From contig CAXXNZ010000015.1 in assembly GCA_963676075.2 (NCBI GenBank), positions 71,385 through 135,384 on the forward strand: a DNA stretch of 64,000 bases, written 5' to 3'. Every line of letters starts with the position of its first letter. Position 1 is the first letter of the stretch. Positions 16,942-25,340 of the stretch are shown here, one piece after another. The translations under genes were made by a program, and so were the position numbers. Under the pieces are notes generated by a model. The model was not told the DNA's origin and did not search any database. It saw only the letters and a program-made list of their open reading frames with translations. Source of the stretch: JAHJQZ01 sp963676075. GTDB lineage: Bacteria; Pseudomonadota; Alphaproteobacteria; Rhizobiales; Devosiaceae.

Positions 16942-18135
16942 GTGCATAACGACAGGAAAATCGCCGTCTTGATCGTGGCAGCCGGCAGCGGTAACCGGTT
17001 TGGAGCCGGCGGCGACCTCCCCAAGCAATATCAGCTGATCGATGGCGCGCCGGTTCTTTTCGGTGCGATCTCGGCCTTCATCCAACACGAAGAGATCGAC
17101 CGTATCGCGGTTGTGATCCGCGACGGCGATCAGGCGGTTTATGATGAGGTGCCGGCAGTCGACCACGCCAAAATGCTGCCGCCGGTCATCGGAGGCATAA
17201 CGCGGCAGATCTCGGTGCTGAACGGGCTGGAGGCGCTTGCCGAGTATGCGCCTGATCTGGTCCTTATCCATGATGGTGCGCGCCCCATCGTGCCAGGCGC
17301 CGTGATCGATGGCGTCATTTCGGCGCTTGACGATTCCGAGGCCGTCTTGCCGGTGACGCCGGTCATCGACACGATCAAGCGCTCGTCGGATGGGCGGACG
17401 GTCGGCGGCACCGAGGACCGTACCCAGCTTTTTGCCGCGCAAACGCCGCAGGGGTTTTCCTTCCCGACCATCCTCGCGCTGCATCGCAAGGCGCAGGCCT
17501 TCACCGATGGGTTTACCGATGATACCGCCATTGCCGAATGGGGCGGTGTGCCGGTGGTGCTCTCGGAGGGCAGCCCCGACAACATCAAAATAACTCATCC
17601 CGGCGACCTCAAGCGCGCCGGCCAGATCATCAAAGGCCACACCCACATGCAGACACGCATCGGCAACGGCTATGACGTTCATCCCTTTGTACCCGGCGAT
17701 GCCGTCATCCTCGGCGGCGTCACCATCCCGCACGACAAAAAGCTCAAGGGGCATTCGGACGCCGATGCCGGCTTGCATGTCCTGACCGACGCTCTTCTCG
17801 GCGCACTGGCGGAAGGCGACATCGGCACCCATTTCCCGCCGTCCGACCAGAAATGGCGCGGCGAGCCTTCGGCGACTTTCCTCGGTTTCGCGGCTGGACG
17901 GGTTAAGGCGCGCGGCGGGCGTATCGTCAATCTCGACCTGACCATTGTTGCCGAACGCCCGAAGATCGGCCCGCATGTCGCGCTTATGCGCGACAACATC
18001 GCCCGTATCTGCGGCATCGACGTCAGCCGCGTTTCGGTCAAGGCGACGACCTCGGAGAAGATGGGCTTTATCGGGCGCGAGGAAGGCATCGCCACCATCG
18101 GTTCCGCCGCGATAGAGCTTCCGGGAGAGGCATGA
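16942..18135 (+). CDS. ispDF: Bifunctional IspD/IspF of the MEP isoprenoid pathway
   Basis: The 397-residue fusion combines 4-diphosphocytidyl-2-C-methyl-D-erythritol synthase and 2-C-methyl-D-erythritol 2,4-cyclodiphosphate synthase. The IspD half shows VAAGSGNRFGAGGDLPKQY and IHDGARP. The IspF half begins about residue 236 with RIGNGYDVHPF (metal Asp and His) and GHSDADAGLHVLTDALLGA. The fusion is typical of alphaproteobacteria. The GTG start at 16942 has GGAG six bases upstream. Its stop overlaps cinA. Confidence 0.97.
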   Translation: MHNDRKIAVLIVAAGSGNRFGAGGDLPKQYQLIDGAPVLFGAISAFIQHEEIDRIAVVIRDGDQAVYDEVPAVDHAKMLPPVIGGITRQISVLNGLEALAEYAPDLVLIHDGARPIVPGAVIDGVISALDDSEAVLPVTPVIDTIKRSSDGRTVGGTEDRTQLFAAQTPQGFSFPTILALHRKAQAFTDGFTDDTAIAEWGGVPVVLSEGSPDNIKITHPGDLKRAGQIIKGHTHMQTRIGNGYDVHPFVPGDAVILGGVTIPHDKKLKGHSDADAGLHVLTDALLGALAEGDIGTHFPPSDQKWRGEPSATFLGFAAGRVKARGGRIVNLDLTIVAERPKIGPHVALMRDNIARICGIDVSRVSVKATTSEKMGFIGREEGIATIGSAAIELPGEA

Positions 18136-18632
18136 TGGACGATCTGAATGACCGGATCACGGCCCGCGCCGCGGATGCCATAGCGGCGCTGATCGCGTCC
18201 GGGGCAAGCGTCGCAACGGCCGAAAGCTGCACCGGCGGACTGATCGGCGGCGCCCTGACCTCGGTGGCGGGATCCTCAGAGGCGGTCTATGGCGGCTTCA
18301 TCACCTATTCCAATGACGCCAAGAGGAAAATGATCGGGGTCTCGTCCGAGACCCTTCACGCTCACGGCGCCGTATCGGCGGAGACAGCAGGCGAAATGGC
18401 CGAAGGTGCGCGGCAAAAAGCCGGCACGACCTATGCGGTCGCTGTCACCGGCATTGCCGGCCCTGGCGGCGGTTCGGAGGAGAAGCCCGTCGGGCTTGTC
18501 TGGTTCGGGTTGGCGGGACCGAATGGCACGCATGTCGAAAAGCGTCTGTTCGGCGACATTGGCCGTGCCGCGGTGCGCGAAAGAACGGTCTTGCACGCGC
18601 TTGATCTGCTGCTGGCGGCGACGCGTCAGTGA
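18132..18632 (+). CDS. CinA family protein (PncC-type nicotinamide-nucleotide amidase)
   Basis: The 166-residue protein is the stand-alone CinA C-terminal domain, which deamidates NMN to NaMN in the pyridine nucleotide cycle. Visible motifs are TAESCTGGLIGGALTSVAGSS and AVTGIAGPGGGSEEKPVGLVW. The ATG overlaps the ispDF stop (ATGA), so it is the second gene of that operon. The N-terminal CinA/MoeA-like domain is absent, as in most proteobacterial PncC proteins. Confidence 0.93.
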   Translation: MMDDLNDRITARAADAIAALIASGASVATAESCTGGLIGGALTSVAGSSEAVYGGFITYSNDAKRKMIGVSSETLHAHGAVSAETAGEMAEGARQKAGTTYAVAVTGIAGPGGGSEEKPVGLVWFGLAGPNGTHVEKRLFGDIGRAAVRERTVLHALDLLLAATRQ

Positions 18633-18654
18633 GCGAGGCGCACCCGTAACGCTG

Positions 18655-18693
18655 GAACATTTTCAGCAAAAGTGGGAGCCAATCTTGCGCTTC
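18655..18693. repeat. Partial copy of a dispersed intergenic repeat
   Basis: Between the convergent cinA and ratA genes the sequence contains TTTTCAGCAAAAGTGGGAG, which matches TTTTCAGCAAAAGCGGACA inside the longer element at 45602-45724. Only one end of the element appears to be present here. The sequence abuts the ratA stop codon. Confidence 0.55.
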
Positions 18694-19135
18694 AGCCGAA
18701 GCGCCTGTCGGCTTCCTTTAAAAAAGCATCCATGATTTCGGATTGTTTGGCGCCGAAGGCCGGCTCGGCCACAGCGGCGACCAGCCGGTTGGCAAATCCG
18801 AAATCGATGTCGAAGCGGACCTGGGTGCCACTGCCGTCCGGGGTGAACCGCCACTTGCCCGACAGATGGGAGAACGGACCGTCGATGGCGTCGGTGGTGA
18901 TCAGGCCCGCGTCGGGATCGGTCACCACCTTGCTGGTATAGGCCTGAGTCAGCGGCCCGAGCCGCGCCGTCATGGTCGCAAGCTGCCGGCGACGCGAGCC
19001 GTCGGACGTGTCGTCACGAACCGTCATCGCCGTGCAATTGGGCACGAACTGCGGATAGGAGCGCATGTCGGCGACAAGCGACAGCATCTGGTCGGGGCTA
19101 TGCGCCACCCGCCGTTCGAAGCTCAGTTTCGGCAT
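18692..19135 (-). CDS. RatA/COQ10 family START-like protein
   Basis: This 147-residue polyketide-cyclase/START-fold protein begins MPKLSFERRVAHSPDQMLSLVADMRSYPQFVP, typical of the Coq10/RatA family. Mitochondrial Coq10 binds ubiquinone and supports respiration; E. coli RatA was reported to bind 50S ribosomes. In alphaproteobacteria the gene commonly follows lipA, as here with 13 bases between them. A ubiquinone-chaperone role is the better guess next to respiratory and PDH genes, but this is an inference. Confidence 0.9.
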   Translation of the reverse strand: MPKLSFERRVAHSPDQMLSLVADMRSYPQFVPNCTAMTVRDDTSDGSRRRQLATMTARLGPLTQAYTSKVVTDPDAGLITTDAIDGPFSHLSGKWRFTPDGSGTQVRFDIDFGFANRLVAAVAEPAFGAKQSEIMDAFLKEADRRFG

Positions 19136-19148
19136 AACACGACCTGCC

Positions 19149-20102
19149 CTAGCTGCCGAACTTTGCCTGGCGCGCCGCCCGCAGCTTGGCGAAATCCTCG
19201 CCGGCGTGATGCGACGAGCGCGTCAGCGGCGACGACGACACCATCAGGAACCCCTTGGTGCGGGCGATGGTTTCGAAGGACTTGAACTCCTCCGGCGCCA
19301 CGAAACGCTCGACCTTGGCGTGCTTCTTGGTCGGCTGCAGATACTGTCCGATGGTGAGGAAATCGACATCGGCGGCCCTCAGATCGTCCATCAGCTGCAG
19401 CACTTCGTTCCGCTCTTCCCCAAGACCGACCATGATGCCGGACTTGGTGAACATGTTCGGATCGAGTTCCTTGACCCGCTGCAACAGCCGGATCGAGTGG
19501 AAATAGCGGGCGCCGGGACGAACCGTCAGATAGTTGGACGGCACGGTTTCGAGATTGTGGTTGAACACGTCCGGCTTGGCCGCGACCACAACTTCCAGCG
19601 CGCCGGGCTTCCTGAGGAAATCCGGTGTCAGGATCTCGATGGTCGTTTTCGGCATGCGGGCGCGGATGGCGGCGATGACTTCGGCAAAATGCTGCGCCCC
19701 GCCGTCCTCGAGATCGTCGCGATCAACCGAGGTGATGACGACATGCTCGAGCCCGAGCTTTTCGACCGCATTTGCCACCTTGTTCGGCTCTTCCGGGTCG
19801 AGCGGCAGCGGCAGGCCGGTCCTGACATTGCAGAAGGCGCAGGCGCGGGTGCAGATCTCGCCCATGATCATCATGGTGGCGTGGCGCTTTTCCCAGCACT
19901 CGCCGACATTGGGGCAGCCGGCTTCCTCGCACACCGTCACCAGCCCGTGTTCGCGGATGATCTTGTGCGTTTCGCTATAGGCCGGCGAACCGGGCGCCTT
20001 GACCCGGATCCAGTTCGGCTTGCGCTGGATTTCGTTATCGGGGCGATGCGCCTTTTCGGGATGGCGTGGCGCCGGTGCGGTTTTGTCTAGAAGAACAACC
20101 AT
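19149..20102 (-). CDS. lipA: Lipoyl synthase LipA
   Basis: This radical SAM enzyme inserts two sulfurs into octanoyl-lysine of lipoyl domains. The auxiliary cluster cysteines are in CEEAGCPNVGEC, the radical SAM motif is CTRACAFCNV, and the C-terminal RSSHHAGE segment contains the conserved Arg-Ser-Ser. ATG 20102 gives 317 residues, the usual length; the frame extends to 20165 without support. Its place at the end of the PDH locus fits its substrates, the lipoyl domains of PdhB and PdhC encoded upstream. Confidence 0.97.
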   Translation of the reverse strand: MVVLLDKTAPAPRHPEKAHRPDNEIQRKPNWIRVKAPGSPAYSETHKIIREHGLVTVCEEAGCPNVGECWEKRHATMMIMGEICTRACAFCNVRTGLPLPLDPEEPNKVANAVEKLGLEHVVITSVDRDDLEDGGAQHFAEVIAAIRARMPKTTIEILTPDFLRKPGALEVVVAAKPDVFNHNLETVPSNYLTVRPGARYFHSIRLLQRVKELDPNMFTKSGIMVGLGEERNEVLQLMDDLRAADVDFLTIGQYLQPTKKHAKVERFVAPEEFKSFETIARTKGFLMVSSSPLTRSSHHAGEDFAKLRAARQAKFGS

Positions 20103-20112
20103 CAGGCGGATT

Positions 20113-20361
20113 CTAGTCCTTTGCGGGTTTCTTGCCGCGGACGAAGAGCGCCGCGATACCGGCACCGATCAGTCCGAACATGATTCCGGGTATGGCCCCG
20201 GAGACGAGGCCCACCCAGAGCGAATTGATACCCTCGACGTTTTCTCCGTTCCATGTGACCGATACGGCATCGGGAGCAACCAGATTGGCAACGCCGAGCA
20301 GCAGACCGAAGCCGGCGAGGCCGCCGACAATCCATAAGAATGTCTTGCGCGCCGGCGTCAT
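20113..20361 (-). CDS. Small two-helix membrane protein of unknown function
   Basis: The 82-residue protein from ATG 20361 has two hydrophobic segments (LWIVGGLAGFGLLLGVANLV and GLVSGAIPGIMFGLIGAGIA) and a basic C-terminus (RGKKPAKD). I do not recognise a family. It starts one base after the stop of the GlsB-like gene upstream and ends ten bases before lipA, so it belongs to the same transcript. Confidence 0.75.
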   Translation of the reverse strand: MTPARKTFLWIVGGLAGFGLLLGVANLVAPDAVSVTWNGENVEGINSLWVGLVSGAIPGIMFGLIGAGIAALFVRGKKPAKD

Positions 20362-20362
20362 G

Positions 20363-20617
20363 TCAGCGCCGTCCGGCGATAATGCGCGCCAGGACGATGA
20401 CGATGGCGGCACCGATGGCGGCAATGATCACTTCGCGGATCCAGAAATTGCCGATCGGCACTGAAATGCCGGTGAACGATACCAGATAGCCGCCGACCAC
20501 CGAACCGATCATGCCAACAATGACATAGCGGATCAGTCCCTTGCCACCCAGAAACAGGCTGGCGAGCCAGCCGGCAATAAGGCCGATGACGGCCCAGACA
20601 GCAAGTGCGTGCCACAT
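20363..20617 (-). CDS. GlsB/YeaQ/YmgE family membrane protein
   Basis: The 84-residue protein is a glycine-rich three-helix membrane protein with LIAGWLASLFLGGKG and GMIGSVVGGYLVS, typical of the transglycosylase-associated (GlsB/YeaQ/YmgE) family, often linked to stress. It is followed immediately by the small two-helix gene and preceded by a second member of the same general type. Confidence 0.88.
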   Translation of the reverse strand: MWHALAVWAVIGLIAGWLASLFLGGKGLIRYVIVGMIGSVVGGYLVSFTGISVPIGNFWIREVIIAAIGAAIVIVLARIIAGRR

Positions 20618-20630
20618 GACTTCGGTCTTC

Positions 20631-20882
20631 CTACCCCTGACGCTTCTCGTAGCGGTTATAGGCCCAGATCAGGGCGCAGGCACCTACGATACCGGCAACC
20701 AGCTGCCAGATGATATTGCCGCCGGCGATGCCGAGCACCAGCCAGGCGAGGATATTGAACAGGAACGCCCCGGCAACGCCGAGTACGACATTGAGCCAGA
20801 TCGGGTGATCGACCTTCATGATCAGTTCGGCGATGTAGCCGGCGACGCCGCCTATGATGAGGGCGATGATGAAGCCAAGCAT
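20631..20882 (-). CDS. GlsB/YeaQ/YmgE-like membrane protein
   Basis: The 83-residue protein has the same three-helix glycine-rich plan (IIALIIGGVAGYIAELIMK ... WLNVVLGVAGAFLFNILAWL) and a charged C-terminus. It is 13 bases upstream of the next GlsB-like gene and may be an old tandem duplicate. A role in envelope or acid/osmotic stress is known only by family association. Confidence 0.85.
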   Translation of the reverse strand: MLGFIIALIIGGVAGYIAELIMKVDHPIWLNVVLGVAGAFLFNILAWLVLGIAGGNIIWQLVAGIVGACALIWAYNRYEKRQG

Positions 20883-20987
20883 GAATGTGTCTCCTCTCAG
20901 GATGAAACGGGCATGCCCGCCTGCAGACTGTCCGGGCCGGAGCGCGCAAACCGATTTGCGGTTCGCGCCAACCCAGAACGTGTGCCC

Positions 20988-22427
20988 CTAGATATTGAGA
21001 GCCATCCCGTACGCGTCAAGGACACTCTCCTTCATTGATTCGGAGAGCGTGGGGTGCGGGAAGATCGTGTGCATCAGCTCTTCCTCGGTGGTTTCGAGGT
21101 TCATTGCCACCACGAACCCTTCGATCAGCTCGGTGACTTCCGGACCCACCATGTGCGCCCCGAGCAGTTCGCCGGTCTTCTTGTCGAAGATGGTCTTGAC
21201 CATGCCGTCGGTATCGCCGAGCGCCACAGCCTTGCCATTGCCGATGAACGGGAAGCGGCCGACGCGGATGTCGTAGCCGGCTTCCTTGGCCTTGGCCTCG
21301 GTCAGTCCGACACTCGCCACCTGCGGTTCGCAATAGGTGCAGCCCGGAACCTTCAGCTTGTCGAGATGATGCTCGGCCACCCCGGCAATCGCCTCGACGG
21401 CGATGACGGCTTCATGTTCGGCCTTGTGGGCCAGCATTGGCGGCCCGGCGACGTCGCCGATGGCCCAGATGCCCTTTACGTTAGTGCGGCACTGCTCATC
21501 GATCTTGATGCAGCCGCGATCGGTCTCGACGCCAAGCTTTTCAAGCCCAAGATTTTCGATATTGCCCTGCACCCCGACGGCGGAAATCAGGTACTCGGCC
21601 GAAAGCGTTTCGGCCTGGCCCGACTTCGGCACCACTTCGGCCTTCACCCCGGATTTGGTCTTTTCGACCTTGGTGACCTTGGTGTCGACCAGGATGCGGA
21701 TGCCGCGCTTTTCGAGGCGCTTGCGCGCCACGGCGGCAATTTCAGCGTCTTCGACGGGCATGATCTGCGGCAGCAGTTCCACGACCGTCACCTCGACGCC
21801 AAGGCTCCTGTAGAATGAAGCAAACTCGATGCCGATGGCGCCCGATCCCATGACCAGCAGCGACTTGGGCTGTGTCTTGGGCTTCATCGCCTCGAAATAG
21901 GTCCAGATGCGGTCACCGTCCGGCTCGATGCCGGGCAGAACACGCGGCCGTGCCCCGGTCGCCACGATGATGTTCTTGGCCTTGTAGGTGCCCGTGGGCA
22001 GAATGCCCTTGGGCTTGGGGTTCTGCGGCTGAACGATGTCTTTCTTGGTCTCGGCGACGGTGACTTCGCCGGGGCCGGTCAAACTCCCCTCGCCCCAGAT
22101 CACGTCAACCTTGTTCTTCTTCATCAGAAAGCCGACGCCGTTCGACATCTGCTGGGTGACACCGCGCGAGCGCTTGACGATCGCCTCGACGTCAGCCTCG
22201 TACTTTTCGGCCTTAATGCCGTAATCGGCGGCATGGACGACATGCGAATAGACCTCGGCCGAGCGCAGCAGCGCCTTGGTCGGGATGCAGCCCCAGTTGA
22301 GGCAGATCCCGCCCATGTGCTCGCGTTCGACGATGGCGGTCTTCAGGCCAAGCTGGGCGGCGCGAATGGCGGCGATATAGCCGCCCGGTCCGGATCCGAT
22401 GACAATGAGGTCGTATGTATCAGCCAT
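20988..22427 (-). CDS. lpdA: Dihydrolipoyl dehydrogenase (E3)
   Basis: This 479-residue FAD disulfide oxidoreductase reoxidises dihydrolipoamide of the PDH complex. Seen are the FAD motif IGSGPGGYIAAIRAAQLG, the redox disulfide GGICLNWGCIPTKALL, the NAD motif GSGAIGIEFASFYRSLG, and the catalytic HPTLSE at the C-terminus. It lies downstream of pdhC on the same strand, so it is likely the PDH-dedicated E3. A hairpin with a two-base bulge lies after the stop (20942-20968) without a U tract. Confidence 0.97.
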   Translation of the reverse strand: MADTYDLIVIGSGPGGYIAAIRAAQLGLKTAIVEREHMGGICLNWGCIPTKALLRSAEVYSHVVHAADYGIKAEKYEADVEAIVKRSRGVTQQMSNGVGFLMKKNKVDVIWGEGSLTGPGEVTVAETKKDIVQPQNPKPKGILPTGTYKAKNIIVATGARPRVLPGIEPDGDRIWTYFEAMKPKTQPKSLLVMGSGAIGIEFASFYRSLGVEVTVVELLPQIMPVEDAEIAAVARKRLEKRGIRILVDTKVTKVEKTKSGVKAEVVPKSGQAETLSAEYLISAVGVQGNIENLGLEKLGVETDRGCIKIDEQCRTNVKGIWAIGDVAGPPMLAHKAEHEAVIAVEAIAGVAEHHLDKLKVPGCTYCEPQVASVGLTEAKAKEAGYDIRVGRFPFIGNGKAVALGDTDGMVKTIFDKKTGELLGAHMVGPEVTELIEGFVVAMNLETTEEELMHTIFPHPTLSESMKESVLDAYGMALNI

Positions 22428-22460
22428 GAAGTCCTCGTTTCTCGTCTCTGCCGGTTGCAG

Positions 22461-22697
22461 CTATTCCTGCAACCGGGCGTAGATTTCGTCCTTGAGCTGC
22501 ACCCGCCGGTGGCGCAGAGCGTTGAGATGATCGTCGCTGGTCGGCTCGTCGTTGCTCTCGGCGCGCAAGACTGCCTGATTGACCTCGTGATATTCGTTGT
22601 ACAATTCGGCGAAATGAGCATCAGCAACCCGCAATAGCTGCATCCGGTCGATGTATTGCGGAAATTCCTGGCCGAGCTCGTGCATCATATTCGTCAT
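22461..22697 (-). CDS. YdcH/DUF465 family small protein
   Basis: The 78-residue helical protein ends in HLNALRHRRVQLKDEIYARL, which matches the YdcH/DUF465 family pattern (a short coiled coil ending with xLRRRRLxLKDEI). The function is unknown. It sits between the SGNH hydrolase and lpdA genes within the PDH locus. Confidence 0.8.
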   Translation of the reverse strand: MTNMMHELGQEFPQYIDRMQLLRVADAHFAELYNEYHEVNQAVLRAESNDEPTSDDHLNALRHRRVQLKDEIYARLQE

Positions 22698-22791
22698 AAG
22701 TGTTCTTCCCTCGTCGCTTTGGCCGCCCCCTCAGGCCGGCTCCGTAAAACATTGTCTTGCGTTATACGCTGATGCGCGGGGAAGTCCTGAA

Positions 22792-23433
22792 CTAAAGGCC
22801 GAGTATATCCCGCACAATCGGTACCAGAGCGGTGCCAATGGCGCGGGTGTTTGCCGCATCGAGATGCACGCCGTCAAGCGAAGATGCCGCAGCAACCGTG
22901 GATGCATCGAAGAACCCACAGCCAAGCTCGCCGGCGATGCGCTTGTAGTGGCCGGCAAACGCGCGGCTCTCGGTGCGGCCATGCTCGAACATCGGGCCGA
23001 GATCGGCATGTTCGGTTTCAACACAATGGGGCGGAGACACGATAACGATCTTCGGGATCGGGAATCCTTCGTCATAGGGATTAGTACGGATGATCTCGAC
23101 CAGCCGCTTCATGCCCATGGCCGCGGCAAAGGCCGAGCCGTTGAGATAGGTCTTGAGGTCATTGGTGCCGAGCATCATCACCACTGCATCGAGCGGCTGA
23201 TGGCTCGCCAACAGCGTCGGCAACACGCGCGTGCCGTTGCGGTCGGCCAGTGCCGCGAAATCGTCGAACGCCGTCGTGCGTCCGCCAAGCCCCTCGGCGA
23301 TGATCCGTACCTTGTCGGCCCCGAGCCCGACACCGAGCGCCGTCGGCCAGCGGTCTTCGTAAGCATGACGTCCGGAACCGTCCGGGTTGGCGCCATAAGT
23401 CAGACTGTCGCCGTAGCAGAGGATGGTTTTCAT
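22792..23433 (-). CDS. SGNH/GDSL hydrolase
   Basis: The 213-residue esterase has the GDSL block CYGDSLTYG with nucleophile Ser10, an oxyanion Gly in the second block, MLGTND as block III, and DGVHLD as block V with the catalytic Asp and His. It resembles the arylesterase/acyltransferase branch of SGNH enzymes. There is no signal peptide, so it is cytoplasmic. It follows pdhC by 11 bases, which implies co-expression, though the substrate is unknown. Confidence 0.9.
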   Translation of the reverse strand: MKTILCYGDSLTYGANPDGSGRHAYEDRWPTALGVGLGADKVRIIAEGLGGRTTAFDDFAALADRNGTRVLPTLLASHQPLDAVVMMLGTNDLKTYLNGSAFAAAMGMKRLVEIIRTNPYDEGFPIPKIVIVSPPHCVETEHADLGPMFEHGRTESRAFAGHYKRIAGELGCGFFDASTVAAASSLDGVHLDAANTRAIGTALVPIVRDILGL

Positions 23434-23444
23434 GTCCGTCGCCC

Positions 23445-24749
23445 CTAAACCAGCATCATCACCGGATTCTCGATCATCTTCTTGAATGCGGCGAGAAGCT
23501 GCGCGCCCAGCGCACCATCGACGGTGCGGTGGTCGCAGGTCAGGCTGACCGTCATGAAGCTGCCGATCTTGATTTCGCCGTTCTCGGGATAGGCCCGTTC
23601 TTCGCCCGCACCGATCGAGATGATGGTGCCGTGCGGCGGGTTGACGATCGAGGTGAAGTGCTTGACCCCGTACATGCCGAGATTGGAGACCGCCGTCGAG
23701 CCGCCGACATATTCATGCGGCGCGAGCTTCTTGGTCTTGGCGCGCTTGGCGAGATCCTTCACCTCCTCGGAGATCTGGCGGAGCGTCTTGGTTTCGCAGC
23801 GCCGGACCACGGGCGTGAACAACCCGCCCGGCACCGCCACGGCAACCGCGACGTCCGAGACCTTGTGATAATAGATCGAATCCCCGGCCCAGGTGCAGTT
23901 GGCTTCCGGCACCTGCTGCAGCGCCAGCGCCCAGGCCTTCATGACGAAGTCGTTGATCGAAAGCTTGTATTCGGGCTTTCCGTCTTCGCCCTTGGGAGCG
24001 GCGGCATTGATCTCGGCCCGCGCCTTCATCAGCTGCTCGACACGGATATCGGCGGTGATGAAGAACTGCGGCACCGTGCTCTGCACTTCGGATAGCCGCG
24101 CGGCCACCGTCTTGCGCATACCGTCGTTCTTGACGACTTCGAACGTGCCCTCTTCGTAAAGCCCGCTCGGGTCCATGGCGGCAGGCGCCGCTGCGGCTCC
24201 CGATGCCGATTTCTGCGGCACGCCGTCCTTTTTAGCCTTCTCTACGTCGGCCTTGATGACGCGGCCCTTGGGGCCTGAACCGACGAGCGCGGAGACATCG
24301 ATCCCGGCATCCTTGGCGAGGCGCCTTGCCAAGGGCGAGGCGAAAACGCGCTTGCCGTCGCCCGAGGCGGCTGGTTTCGGCGCGGGTTCCGCCTTGGCCG
24401 GTGCGGGCGCCTTTTCATCTGGCTTTTCCTCGGCCTTGGGCTTTTCATCCGCCTTCGGCTTCTCGGCCGGCGCCGTGGAGACGTCGCCAATGTCGTCGGC
24501 GCTCTCACCTTCTTCAAGCAGCACGGCGATGACGGAATTGACCTTCACCTCCTCGGTGCCCTCGTCGATGACGATCTTGCCGATCGTGCCTTCGTCGACC
24601 GCCTCGACCTCCATGGTCGCCTTGTCGGTCTCGATTTCGGCGATGACGTCACCGGGAGCGACACTGTCGCCTTCCTTGACGTGCCACTTGGCGAGGGTGC
24701 CCTCTTCCATGGTGGGCGATAGCGCCGGCATGGTGATGTTGATGCTCAT
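23445..24749 (-). CDS. pdhC: Pyruvate dehydrogenase E2, dihydrolipoamide acetyltransferase
   Basis: The 434-residue E2 has one N-terminal lipoyl domain (Lys43 in ETDKATMEV), an Ala/Pro/Lys-rich linker, a peripheral subunit-binding domain (ASPLARRLAKDAGIDVSALV, about 136-170), and a C-terminal catalytic domain ending with DHRTVDGALGAQLL containing the active His. It forms the core of the complex. The gene is separated from pdhB by two unrelated small enzyme genes, unlike the standard contiguous pdhABC order. Confidence 0.97.
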   Translation of the reverse strand: MSINITMPALSPTMEEGTLAKWHVKEGDSVAPGDVIAEIETDKATMEVEAVDEGTIGKIVIDEGTEEVKVNSVIAVLLEEGESADDIGDVSTAPAEKPKADEKPKAEEKPDEKAPAPAKAEPAPKPAASGDGKRVFASPLARRLAKDAGIDVSALVGSGPKGRVIKADVEKAKKDGVPQKSASGAAAAPAAMDPSGLYEEGTFEVVKNDGMRKTVAARLSEVQSTVPQFFITADIRVEQLMKARAEINAAAPKGEDGKPEYKLSINDFVMKAWALALQQVPEANCTWAGDSIYYHKVSDVAVAVAVPGGLFTPVVRRCETKTLRQISEEVKDLAKRAKTKKLAPHEYVGGSTAVSNLGMYGVKHFTSIVNPPHGTIISIGAGEERAYPENGEIKIGSFMTVSLTCDHRTVDGALGAQLLAAFKKMIENPVMMLV

Positions 24750-24787
24750 CGTCTCACTCGCCTATTCTGCTGTTCCGAAGAACGAAT

Positions 24788-25306
24788 TCATGATTTTCCT
24801 CCGCCGAAAGGAAAGCTTTGTTTCTCGCGCCACCGGTTGCGTTCATACGCAAACAGCACGCATTTCTCGACCCTGGCTTTGAGTGGTTCGCGCAAAGCCT
24901 CGGTCATTTCTCCCGCTGCGGCTTCGAGCACCTCCGCGTCGCCTTCGGCGACCGTCAGGTGTGGGGTGATGGTGTCGAAGGCGCCGCCATAGGGCGGATG
25001 TTCGGGAAAACGCGACATGAAGATTTCGGTCAGTCTGACGATTGGCTCCACCGGCTCCGGCGCCAGCCACAATACGGCTGGAAATCTTGAATGACCGCGA
25101 AAAGTGATGTCCAAAGGGTCGGCATCCGAGACGATCTCTTCGATCTTGCTCAGGCATGCGGCGTCGATCTCTTCGTAAGACCTGAAGGGATAGAGCAAGG
25201 TGACATGTGCCGGCATGCCGGCGGCAGCCGACGAGTCGTGCGCGGCGCGAAGCTGCGACACAATCGGCTCGGCTTCGGGAATTGGCAGAACCAATACCGT
25301 ATCCAT
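24788..25306 (-). CDS. 2H phosphoesterase superfamily protein (2'-5' RNA ligase-like)
   Basis: This 172-residue protein carries the two HxT motifs of the 2H family: His34 in HVTLLYP and His116 in HLTVAEG. Members include LigT/ThpR 2'-5' RNA ligase and cyclic phosphodiesterases acting on 2',3'-cyclic ends. ATG 25306 has GAGGG upstream at a good distance; TTG 25312 is the alternative. It lies between a nucleobase deaminase and pdhC on the PDH strand. Its substrate is unknown. Confidence 0.85.
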   Translation of the reverse strand: MDTVLVLPIPEAEPIVSQLRAAHDSSAAAGMPAHVTLLYPFRSYEEIDAACLSKIEEIVSDADPLDITFRGHSRFPAVLWLAPEPVEPIVRLTEIFMSRFPEHPPYGGAFDTITPHLTVAEGDAEVLEAAAGEMTEALREPLKARVEKCVLFAYERNRWREKQSFPFGGGKS

Positions 25307-25340
25307 CAGCAATGTCCCTCAACCAAGCGACTCATTGTCT

